From the NCBI GenBank assembly GCA_009599575.1, contig VWND01000030.1, positions 186,001 to 250,000 of the forward strand: DNA of 64,000 nucleotides, in the 5' to 3' direction. The DNA comes from Blumeriella jaapii (lineage: Eukaryota; Ascomycota; Leotiomycetes; Helotiales; Drepanopezizaceae). The position numbers and the translations under genes were made by a program. Shown here one piece after another: positions 42,835 through 53,675 of the stretch. Every line of letters starts with the position of its first letter. The stretch's first letter is position 1. The notes beneath the pieces were generated by a model. The model saw only the letters and a program-made list of their open reading frames with translations. It ran no database searches and was not told the origin of the DNA.

Positions 42835-45800
42835 GCAAGGGGGCGTGGCGGGGGAGGGGAGATGGGGGCGTAGAGAGGAGGTGAAGAGAGGAGAAGGAGG
42901 GAAGAAGAGGTGGAGCTTGGGGACGCTTGATTGATACCCTTTTGCCGAGTTGCTGAGGTGGTGCTCGCGCTCGCGCTCTTGCTACAGAGGTACATCCTGT
43001 AGGTAGCTACTAGGCACAGTAGAAGAAAGGAATAGAAACATTATCGCGTTCCACCGCCTGATTCAATCCCCAGCCTCGTCCTCAGCGGGCGTCGATTCTA
43101 TCTCTCGGGCCATCTATCTATCTTTCGTCACTGTTCGTCCTCCGTCAACAGAGAAACCGCCACGCTCGTCCGACCCAGAAAGCAAGAAGTACGCGCCCTC
43201 AATCGACGGACCCTCCAGACGCAAGCAAGCCGTTTTTCCTCCCCGGCTCTGTTTGCGCTCTCTGCCAAGATCCATGCTTGCCTTTCCTGGAACCTCCCTC
43301 CCGTACCGAACTCCAGACGTTGGAACCAGTCGGTCTTGCGCAAGCACATGTCAGAAGGAGATTGCTTTTCTTTGCTTTTCTTTTTCTTTCTTTTTCTTTT
43401 CTTTTCTTTTCTTTTCTTTTCTTTTTCTTTTTTTCTTTTCTCTCTCTCTTTCTTTCTTTTTTTGGGGGGGGGGGCTTGTGTTTTTTGCCGTGGGTTAATG
43501 CTTGCTCATCTCTGCTAAAGTAGTGATGTGGTCGAGTTGGAGCGCTTCCTCTCTTCTCCCCCCCCCCCCCCCCCCCTTTCCCTCGTGAGGACTGGTCTTT
43601 GGGCTTGTGAAAGGCGCAAGCATCTGTGTCACCCGCCGCTCTTACATTCCTCTTGATTCGCAGAACGGGAATGTACAACTCATTATTTTTCGGCTTTTAG
43701 TTTTTCTCTTGCTGTTGTCGATTACCACACTGCTGCTATCTCTCTCTACTTTCGAGGAACAGACGTCTCTGTTGTGAGTCCCGGCGGTTCCATCCCATCG
43801 GCGAGGACCGGCGGAAGACAGATGCAGACGATCCAGGTCTGAGTTCGCACGCTCGTGTTCGCGACCCAGCATTTCCCGCGCGTGGCAAGCAGGAGAAGCG
43901 TGATCTTACAGGAAGGACACTTCGATCAGCCCGCGTGAAGAGGACTTGAGGACTCGCGACGTGGGGGTTTATATACCGATGTCGGCTGAGGACTGACTGA
44001 CGCTGTCTTCGAAGGTCTACACCGTGGGCTGGTATCCGACCTCGACCACCTTTACGCGTTCGTTCTCCGAGTCATATGAATCATGGTAGCGTGGAACCAA
44101 CCACAAACCAGAGCCTTTCGAGCATCAGACACCTACCTACCTACACAGCCGTTCTCAAGACACGAGTCTCTCGCCAAGTTGGTTCTGCGGTGGTGGGAAT
44201 TACTACCCAGAGGCCGTTCACAGGTTGCTAACATCTCCCGGGGTGCTCGGTTGCAAAGACCGCTGTATATCAAGCTCCTTGATCCCCTCCTCCTCCTTCT
44301 CCGACTAGGGCAGCTTCTCGTCTTTCGTCAGACTTTCCCTTGAAGTAGAAAATGGTTCGTATCTGGAGTCTCCGCTGCCGAACTACACAGGTTCATCGCC
44401 CTGTCTTTGCAGTCTACGTTGGTGGTCGTGTGGCGAGATCTGGGGTCGGGAATTAGCTGGGTACTGTGATACATGCCCATTAGGTACAGAAGTAGAGTCT
44501 GCTGTGCTATCGGCGACCGTCGATTTAGTGTTGTTCTCACCTGTTGACTTGCTGTCATTTTAATCAACTGCCATTTTGTGTTTCTGTTGTGGATTGTAGA
44601 TGAGGACCGGTTACATGAGGCAAGTTGGTTGTGATAATCACGTGATATGGTTTCTACTGTATGTACAGTAGCAATATCTATCCTTCTGGCCTGGGAATCC
44701 TTCTCTGCCATTCTCCCGGTGAGATTGGAATCTACATCTATGGCGGTAGTCACTTCTTCGGGGAGTCATTTTCTACGTTTTTCGATAACACAACTACAGT
44801 CCTAGGCTGAGTACATCTGAACGCATGCAATGGGTTTACTGTCACGTGTCTTTCACATGACCTTACCATCCCTGGCAACCCTCACCGAAATGATCACAAC
44901 AAAATCTCAATCACATTATGGCGGACCACGTCCGAGTAAGAGGTTTGGTGTGGCGATTGGCGTTTCTTCGATACGGCGACCGCGTGACTCGTCGGTGTCG
45001 TGTCGTTGTTTGTGGATTTGAAAAGGCCGTGAGATTCTGGTGGTCGTGAAAATGTCTACTGTCAATGTATCGGTCGGATCTTGATGTCAGCGCTCTTTCG
45101 GCATTGCGTAATCGTACTGTAAGTTTCGTATGCTTGCAAATTTCTGCCGCCGAATTACTACGTCGATTACCGCGTAGATTACAATGTAGACTACCACGTA
45201 GACTACCACGTAGATTAACAAACTGTGTCCTTGCACTGCTTGATTCTTGCAGAAGTTCTGGCTTCCATTTTTATAGAGCCTGTCTGCCGGAGTGCGCCAT
45301 TGCCCGTTTCGTCCATTCACTCATTCACGTAGAGGCTCAAACGAGCAAGCGTTCTCATTCACTTCGCTTGGTGACCGAGAAAGCCAGGCAGGAGTCACAA
45401 GCCGAGTGCTTCGGGTGTGGGCCACTTGACTGTTATATAAGAACTCGTAGCTGCTACGGGGCTTTCACTACAACGCATCCAAACATAGGCGACTTTCGCA
45501 ATTCTATGTGCTCCGACGGGGTGACAGTCGTTACTCGGGCAGAGCTGCCGTGTAGAAGAACGTATGCCTCTCTACGGGTTCCTTGGCGGGCAGAGAAGTA
45601 AAAGTTCGTGCTTGTGTCGAAAGCCCGTTTCTTCTGTAGTAATACTTGTGTCCAGGAAAGCTAGCAAGTCGTTCTGTCAACGTTAGATCCACTGTCATGA
45701 CGTTGTTGCTGTCAAGAAACTCGACGTCTGTCGCAAAAACCAGATGATCACCTCCGCGGAAAACCCAGCGTTTACTGCATGCTTCGACAGCTGTCGCATT

Positions 45801-46504
45801 AGACGTTGTTCATATTACAATGCAGTTCTTCCAACAGGCCGGCTGGTACGTCTCCCACTCGGCTTCTAGATCGATTAGAGCGCCGTTGTGCATCGTTGGC
45901 TTAGAGCATTCGCCTCGGAAAGTTTCTTAAATACTTACAGTACCATTTCAAGTGGGTCTGCACAGGACAGTGCTCTGTAAACCCTAGTCACACGTCACTC
46001 ATGTGACCTCTCGCAACTGGTCTTACTGTGTACAGTAGCTTTCTACATACGAGCCATGACTGTGGTCTTCCGGGCCCTCTTGCGTTCCCGACGTGTCCGG
46101 GGACGGTTCGGGCCCGGTAAGCACCTTCTGCTGTGAGGCACTTGAGACTTCTGGAGTAGCCCGACTTCTCTGTGCTCGTCGAACCGTGATGGACGTGTTT
46201 CTTCGTGAGAACTGGAAGAGAGGATTCAGGCTGGGAATAACACGCAATGATCCCAAGTCAACAAACATTACCCCTGATTAGTCACGAAGCGAAGAGCCGC
46301 TGGGCTGGGCACGTGACGCAGCCGAGCCGTCGTGATCTGCGGCTAAGGAGCTTCATTCTCCGACTCACTGACTGCCTCAAACTCAAACATCAACAACTCT
46401 CCTGGCACAAGCAACGTTTGCGTGCTGCGCTCACCAAAACCTCCTACGTTGTTCGCCCAGTACTTAACGCCATCGCCACCTCTCCTCCGAACCGTATCGC
46501 TATC
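42835..46504. other. Long gene-poor interval
   Basis: About 3.7 kb. It holds CTTTT repeats at 43365-43470 followed by a G run, an 18-nt C run near 43559-43576, ACCTACCT near 44130 and a cluster of CGTAGATTAC/GTAGACTACC repeats at 45155-45215. Several open frames of 80-180 codons exist, for example 44328-44753 minus and 45065-45601 plus. None has a domain, and the second is driven by the short repeat. Confidence 0.45.
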
Positions 46505-47875
46505 ATGGCTTCCGTTCTCCTTACCAACAGTCTCTTTTCTTTGATCGCCTCCAGGGACCGCGCGCCCAGGGGCAATGTTGCCTTGAGCTCGCTGGAGCGA
46601 CGAGACTCCGGTGGAAGAGAAGCCATGGGCTCCGTTCTTCTCGTCATTCTCATCATCGCCAACATCTGCCTCTTCGTGCCCATTTCCTTCGTGGTAAGTG
46701 GAAAAGAAAGAAAGCCTTCCATACACGTGCTGTGTTTGTCTTGACCGGTGGACTGATACAAGTGTGCAGCTCACATACTCTCTCCACGCGCTGTTGCCGA
46801 CTCTCGCAATCGTCGAGTCTGCAGAGGCGCCTCCGGAATACGAGTTTGTCAGCGCGAACGACATCCCCGACGGCAACGCTCATGATCTGGACGGCGACGC
46901 TCCAAAAGGATCTCCGACTGTCCCTGACATGTCAGCCAACGGCCAAGCGTCCTCAAACCAGGCTCCCGACGAGACAGCCGGAGTACCTGCCCGACCCGCT
47001 GGACCTGTGACGTCGGACTTCAGAGCGACGCTCAGACTTCTACGCGGCTGGTCACGATTCTTACCGGCACGGCCTCAGCTTGGGCTTCAAATGGGCCTTT
47101 TTCGTCAACGTCGCCCAGTTGCTGATCAGCGCGGTTCTCGTTTCGATGCCGTACCTGCCAACCTTCGTCATGTCTACGGTCGTCTCTCTCGCCACGACCC
47201 ATTTGGTGACGGCCTGGGTGCACGCCGTGGTGTCCAAGCAACGGGACGCAGACGTGTGGCAGCAGCTTCCAAGCTATTTGTTGATTTTCAAAGCGACCGC
47301 CGTACCCGTTATTGCGAAAGCCGCCGTTCTGCAGCTGATCAGAGGCTTTCTGCATCTGCTTCTCGGGGAGCGGTCTGGCAGTGCTGATCCGATGGGAATT
47401 ATCCCTACTTACGACGGGGGCTTCTGGCTTCATGTCACCGTCCTGGGCGTCGTTGTGGCAGCATATGTGTGCGCCTACATCCCCATTGAAGTCATCCTGA
47501 CGCGAACTCGGGCAAGCAGTATGCCATCTCCTTCCTTCGACACGGATTCCATCCCACCTCGTCGGCACAGCTTCATTTCTTGCCGTACGTGACCGAACAC
47601 CAGAAGAATTGCTAACGTCTCACCCTTTAGTGCTCCCCAATGATGCAAACACCTTGGTACCCCTCGACATCTCGATTCAGTCTTACGAACCAGATCAGAT
47701 GGGCTTCATGTCCTGGCAGTACGCATGGGAGAAGCTGTCTCGGGATTCGTGGCTCCGAATCGCCAAAATCTACGGAAAGATCTTCGCGGTCACGGCTGCC
47801 GTCGAGATAACTTGCCTCGCGATTATCGGGCTCCAGGTGCTGATCGTCACAAGTGTGGGCGAAGCACTCAAGTGA
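46505..47875 (+). CDS. Fungal multipass membrane protein (often labelled UbcC-like), with a single-base slip
   Basis: Exons are 46505-46693, 46770-47518 and 47631-47875. An N-terminal membrane segment (MGSVLLVILIIANICLFVPI) is followed after the first splice by FVLTYSLHALLPTLAIVESA, an acidic/Ser linker, then PVTSDFRATLRLL. Three or four more hydrophobic segments follow, then ASMLPNDANTLVPLD, restored by the last splice, and a final membrane helix. I recall a conserved fungal family with this order, sometimes named UbcC; that name is not supported by any E2 fold here. Exons sum to 1,183 nt, one base over, and the frame must change by one base near 47050-47064. The first Met may be 46505 or the in-frame ATG at 46625. 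The likely place is an internal membrane; the function is unknown. Confidence 0.78.
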
Positions 47876-49278
47876 GGAAATGCGCAACCGTGAAGGGCTC
47901 GCTGGTAATCACCGTCGCCTGGGAGGCGCGTAAGCTGTGGACCTAGATCGGTGCGGCGGGCGGCTGTAACTCCCGCGCGGCCATATCTGTCTGTGGACTT
48001 GCTGGCAATCCACATGGCTCCAGCGACGAGAACCAGCACTAGCGCCGAAATCGACGACTTGTGCTTACAAGTAGCGAACGAGATCAATACAAACCATTAA
48101 TCTTCAACTGATCGCCATCCTTGAATTGAACCCAAACCTTGCCACATGTTCGCGTTTCTCCGCCAAGAGCTGATTTCGTAAACGGGATGTGCCCGCTCAG
48201 TACTGACTCGTGAAGTTCGCAGCAGTCTCCTCCCTGGAACTGCGCTTCTCTACTCCAGCGTGCTATATCGCGTTGCCGTTTTATGTCAACGCCAGCCTGC
48301 CTGCCCACTCCTACTCCTCCTCCCTCCCCCGAGGCGTTTATCTATCCACAGCTGTTATTGCCCACTACCCTACCTACCTACTGCACACAACGCCTCGACA
48401 CTCTGCGACCCAGACCCACGCTGCAAATCCAAACACACCCCAGGCTCACACGGCAACGACGAGCCCGTACGGAACAGCGATACCGCGTCCCGGTTATCCG
48501 GCTGCTGTACTGCTTCGCCGTACGGTGCTGTGCACGTTCCCACCCCTCTCGTCGAGGTCTCCTCGGTGGCTGCCGCGGACGTCAATGCTGGAGAACTGCC
48601 TACGCGCATGTCGGGTTCCACTGCTTAGCGGTGGCACGACAGGGAGAATGACAGGGAGAATGACAGGGAGAACGACAGGGAGAATGACAGGGAGAACGAC
48701 AGGGAGAACGACGGGGAGAACGACGGGGAGAACGACAGAGAGAACGACGGGGAGAACGACGGGGAGAACGACAGGGAGAACGACAGGGAGAATGACAGGG
48801 AGAATGACAGGGAGAATGACAGAGAGAACGACAGGGAGAACGACAGAGAGAACGACGGGGAGAACGACAGGGAGAATGACAGAGAGAACGACAGGGAGAA
48901 CGACAGGAAGAATGACAGGGAGAACGACAGGGAGAACGACAGGGAGAACGACAGAGAGAATGACAGAGAGAACGACAGAGAGAATGACAGAGCTTCGCAG
49001 ACAGCTACAACTGTTCATCTAGTCGGCGGCGGCGAGGGGGGAGAAAATGACAAGACACCTTGAGCGAGCACATTTGAGGCTGGAGTGGCCCCGAGGAGGG
49101 GGAACAACAGCCTCTAGATCTCCCGTGACGTATGTTGGGTTCGAAAAAAGGATGCATTGATAACCAGACGGGTATACTTCTCGAGGCCTAACGTTAATGG
49201 CATGCATGTCCCAAGACCAACTCCGAGTTCAAACGCTTCCCGCTTCGTTCTCGTGGTTACTCCTCCGCCTCGCGCATA
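47876..49278. other. Convergent interval with a 12-bp VNTR
   Basis: It separates the multipass protein gene (plus) and ZW10 (minus), which converge here. Apart from the 12-bp array (separate entry), it is ordinary sequence. Pro/Thr-rich open frames at 48210-48630 have no recognisable domain. Confidence 0.4.
48638..48990. repeat. 12-bp minisatellite GACRGRGAGAAY, about 29 copies
   Basis: Uninterrupted 12-mers of GACAGGGAGAAT/C, GACGGGGAGAAC and GACAGAGAGAAC. All length steps are multiples of 12 and variation is confined to three positions. The plus strand is purine-rich with no long T run. The open frames through it (GRTTGRMT; VLPVVLPV on the other strand) continue for more than 100 codons but are repeat artefacts. 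Confidence 0.95.
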
Positions 49279-52200
49279 TCATAGTCCACTATCTCCTCGC
49301 AACCCCCTCGGATCAGGCCTCTCCCTAATCTCCTTAATGGCTTGCCGAACAGCCGCATTCTTCTGGAAACTCAAATCCACTAGATCCTCCACCTCATCTA
49401 CCGTGAAGTAGAGGCTCAAATCGCTCTCGAACCACAAGAACTTGACATCCTTCAGATTGCTCTGCAGAACCTCGCTCAAGAACTTCATCTTCATCCACTT
49501 GTCTGCGAACTGAGACGTCAACGGCACTGCTTCCACTGCGTTCGACAAGTCGGAGTTTGATCGCCCGTTCTTGGCTCTTCTCGAGGATTTGGGGTCGGAT
49601 CTGGGGATGAAAAGGTTGTCCAGAGCTTCCACACGCGACAGAATGGTGGCGGTACGTTCCGCTTCGTCGACGCCAATGTCCGAGAGGTCGAAGACGTCGG
49701 CTATAAGCTTTGAGGCGACGGCATTGACGAGGGAACCTACGGCGGATGCCCATGCTGAGTAGGGTAGGATGGCATCCCAGAGGGCAGCAGTGGTCCGGAT
49801 ATGGGCTATGACGGCTTGGATGCCGTCTTCGAGCTCGCTAGGGATCTGGTCTTCTTGTTGGAAAAAGTTGTAGGCTCCTGCACCAACCTTAGTACGAAAC
49901 GCGTGAAGGGGAGAGGCCAACGTGAAGAACGTACCACCCAAGAGATCGTTGATGATGGTACGCTGTGCATTCAGCTCATTAGTGTATGCGCGTTTACCGA
50001 AGCTGAGGAGAACACCTCGCTCGGTCTCAATTTTCACCATTGCGAGGGTGCGGCGCGGTATGTCAGGTCGGTTCTGCCAGTCAGATTGAAATTGCTGGAA
50101 GCGTTCTGCAAGCCACATTGCGTCGTTGTAGAGATACATGTTGCCGCCGGGTTGAAGAGAGTAGTAATGAGGAGAGACTGCCCGGTAAAGAGCAAGTATG
50201 GATCTGGGAAGGCTAAACAAGCCCGCGGCGGCTGGGCTGACTGGAATTTGCGCATTCCTACGTTTCGTTAGCACAACTGCCAGTCTTCGCTTGCGTCTTT
50301 GCGGGACGGTTCATGGCAAAGGAAATGGGCAAGAGACTAAAGTACTCACTCAGGCTGGTGAAGGTATGCACCATCAGCGTACACCTGCTCAACCGTTGTG
50401 AAAACTGCCCGTGGCAAAGATGAAGTCCAGTACTTTTCAGACAGTGTCATTTCCCTTGTAGATGGGGTAACGTGGCGCTGTAGTGGAACGACTTCCTCCG
50501 CGCTGGATTGTGCAGCTGGCAATGCATCTTCGGGCTCGATGTCAGTCGCACCATCATCGTCGCCCCAACCCCAAGCTTCAGCGTCATCATCGATCTGGTC
50601 ATCTGCATCCGGTGTCGGTACAGGACTAAAGACCTGCACACCATTAGCTTACATCGGTAAGAGTAATCTACTTTGCTCTGATTTATGGGCAGTAAATAGA
50701 AAGACTGGGGAGCGAGGGTGCATCCTAAACTTACCTCAGTAACTTGTCGTTCTTCCTCTAATGATTTACGATTTCTCGATGAATCCTTCACATCTTGGTT
50801 AGGACTCTCTGCTCCTTGTGATGCAGCATCACCATCATCGCTCCAAGCATTGTCCCAGTTGTCTGTCGCCTGAATGATATTAGCAGGAACGAGAGGGGGA
50901 AGAGGAGAAACAAGGGCCAGAAGGTAAAAATCCCAAGCTAGTACCAATGTACCAGACAAGGACCGAGACATATTTCACGTACCCCGGTGCCGGTAGCAGT
51001 AACATGAATGCTCTCATCTCTAGCGACCATTTGCTTTTCAACCCTTTCAGCAACTTGCGGAATTCCAAGTCCTACACGAGCGTTAGCGAGCCTCTTGATG
51101 TTTGGGAACATGTGAGTACCCAGAGATAATTGGTTCCTGGTCCAGTCTAGTGCCGCATCTCTTCTCTTGCTAACCCAGATCTTCGGTGCATTGGTGACCC
51201 AGTCATTGAAGGTATCGGCACCAGGCCAGTTCAAAGATTCAAGTTTGGAGGCGAAGTCGCCCACTCGAGACAGAGCTTTCTGGTAGTCGGCCATGTCATC
51301 AAGCGAGGCGGGCACAGCGGTGTCGAGCCACACTTCGATAATGCGGGTAGACAGCGGGGGCATCATTTTTTCCGCCAATGGTTGGATGAGATCAGGCGGC
51401 AAGTCTCCATGAGAAACTGTATGATGGTTTCTAGGTCGATGAAAAGAGACTTGATGGTCTGGTCGGCAACTTCCGTCCTTAGTGACAGTGAATTCTAGGT
51501 GAATCAGCGGCTAGGTCATGTTTTGTACGAGTAATACTGACCTTTTCGACCTGTATGCGTGGTATGGAACCAGCTTGGAGGTTAGTACGGGGCTTCAAGA
51601 TCACTTCGTCCAAGTCTTCCCAGAGTTTTTTTGCAGCTTGGTCGAGTTCCTTGTAGGCTCTGAATCCAGTCATGGCTTCGTGGATATTTGTTGGCGTCCC
51701 TACAAAAGTCAATCAGATGATTTGGGTAAGAAGCAGCCTTGGTACCTGGCAGTTCCTTGTTGATTGTGATGGTTCTTTCGTTGGGCTTGACATCGACGAG
51801 AGCTTTCCAGATGCCGGCGAACTGCTCGTGTATCTGCATCTGCAAGTCGAGTGATCTGGTATCCAGTAAACGCAGAGCCCGCGTCGTTTTCTCCAGCGGA
51901 ACTGCCTGCAATCGCTTCCACGCCCCTAGCCAGATCAGCGCCGGTCCCCAAACCAATCCTCACCAGCCTACCTTCAAGCATAAGCAGCGCAGCGACAATC
52001 CTCCTCTCGCTCGCCAGTTCCTCCGCCTTGTCTAAGCTGTCATTCCCCGCTTGCAATGACCGCAAGGCAGTGAGAAGCTCATCGTTAAAGGAAATCTCCT
52101 TCGTCAAAAACTCGACGTAGGTCTCCTTCTCCTGCAGCTCCTCTATCCGCTCTTCGTCGGCCTCTGCCTGTCGCACAATGCTGCTAGCCAGCCGTCGGGA

Positions 52201-52505
52201 TCGCTCTATATCGTCTTGGATGGATTTCGCATGCTTGATCCAGAGATCGACATCTGAGGCAGAGTCTCGGCTGATTTCGCGAACTTCATTCTGGCAAAGG
52301 ACGTGTTAGCTTGGCTTGGGGCGTTGAAGCTGGAAAAACACACCTCCAGCTCTGCTTTTGCGAGATCGAGAGCTGCTAAAGCTGCAGAGACCGTGGAAGA
52401 GTCGACGTAGGCTGCAGACAGAGCTTCTTCTGCTGGAAAAGCGCCTTTAACGGAAAAGTCGACGAGCACTTGTCCTAGTGGATCCTGGACATTGGGGGAG
52501 GACAT
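49279..52505 (-). CDS. ZW10/Dsl1-type tethering and kinetochore protein (single-base slip in exon 5)
   Basis: ZW10 family proteins tether Golgi-derived COPI vesicles at the ER (Dsl1/NRZ complex) and in animals also act at kinetochores. Eight exons (52505-52344, 52290-51972, 51925-51746, 51699-51542, 51494-50983, 50869-50735, 50633-50350, 50257-49279) give about 909 residues. The C-terminal domain is clear: SKLIADVFDLSDIGVDEAER, FADKWMKMKFLSEVLQSNLK, WFESDLSLYFTVDEVEDLVD. Two acidic Trp motifs (NWDNAWSDDGD, EAWGWGDDDG) lie in the middle. Exon 5 is 512 nt although its neighbours require phase 0 at both ends. The frame slips by one missing base near 51405-51413, between TIIQFL and GDLPPDLIQPLAEK. 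All other phases agree. Confidence 0.92.
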
Positions 52506-53675
52506 GTTGGTCGAGCGGTGATTGGAAACGAAGCCAGACTACAGAAATCGATTCCAGCGCATGCTGGCCGGCGTTCCGTCCGAGTTTTGGAAGAAAGTTC
52601 TTATCAAAAGAGACATTGGCGGCTTGCAGCTCCAACGTCAACGAGGGCGACTGATGCTGGCCGACGCGGCTACCGCCAGAGGCGCTTATCGCGCTTATTG
52701 AGCCGAGCCGCGGCTGCGACTAAATAGACGCGGTGCCGCTCGCCAATCACATTCCAGAACAACAACAATACGAAGACGTTGCAAGAGAAGCTGATCGCGG
52801 CTTTTCTTTCTTCTCCGTTTGTTCTTTAAACACGAGAGATCTCGAATTCCTCCCTCTTCCTCCCTTCCATCACGTTGCGTTCTGTTGTCGAGGTTTAGCT
52901 GTTGATCCTTCTGTCTGTCTTGTGTAGCCAGCGCCACCGGCTCATCATCTGTACGCAGGCCTGCCGCAAGTTGTAGGCGGCACGATATCTTGGGCCCCGA
53001 AGCTCTTCTCTTCGTATGTAACTCTCATCTGAATCCTCTCGGTCTATGGCTCTCAACTTCTCTCTTGTCTGCACTTCTCGCGCGTGTTCTTTTGCTTTCT
53101 TGGGGGCCAAAATGGCGGGGTATATATACACACGGGCGAGAAGACTGTCGATGTTTGGTGTGGTGGTACTACTGCCAACGTTTGCTCTCTACTTCCATCG
53201 CAAGATGCCTTGGTCTGCAGTGCTTCTCTTATCTTTCTTTCTTTTCATCGGGAGTCCTCTTGCTCCATCTCCAAGTTATGGTTCTCACATGACGAGATGG
53301 ACATCCTACGCCCTTGTTGGCAGGAGACATTCCCGGCGTAGGAATGATCAGGAATCGAAATGGCCGGAAGCTATTGATAGCGCGCCTCGACTTTCCTTGC
53401 TTGTTTCTCTCTGGCTTGTTTCTCTCTGGCTTGTTTCTCTCTGGCTTGTTTCTCTCTGGCTTGTTTCTCTCTGGCCTGTTTCTCTCTGGCTTGTTTCTCT
53501 CTGGCCTAGCACTCTTCAGTCGAGACTCGTCCATTGCCTCCGTTTCCATCTTTGATAGCACGAGAACCACAAAACACCTTTCTGATTCACATGCTAACAG
53601 GATACGAGTAGGAGTCCAAGCCCTTCCCTCAAAAGCAAGACTCTCTCGGCCTCTTTCCAACCTCAGTCGCTTATC
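52506..53675. promoter_or_regulatory. Divergent region between ZW10 and the SDD3-like protease
   Basis: About 1.2 kb between opposite starts. A 15-bp array, TGTTTCTCTCTGGCT, spans about 53398-53506 with seven to eight copies and ends some 170 bp before the protease ATG, so it may lie in its 5' UTR. No gene is seen. Confidence 0.45.
53398..53506. repeat. 15-bp pyrimidine-rich array
   Basis: Seven to eight near-identical copies of CTTGTTTCTCTCTGG, with one C/T variant in two units. The array is in phase with a low-complexity open frame (SGLFLSGLFL) that is not a protein. Confidence 0.92.

Noticed and set aside
44328..44753. 141-codon minus-strand frame
   Set aside because: Ordinary composition but no domain, no splice support and no conserved-looking blocks. 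Probably chance.
45065..45601. 178-codon frame with RLPRRL repeats
   Set aside because: The repeated peptide comes from the short CGTAGATTAC array; the rest has no recognisable domain.
48210..49022. 270-codon frame with GRTTGRMT repeats; VLPVVLPV on the other strand
   Set aside because: It follows the 12-bp minisatellite exactly on both strands, so it is not coding.
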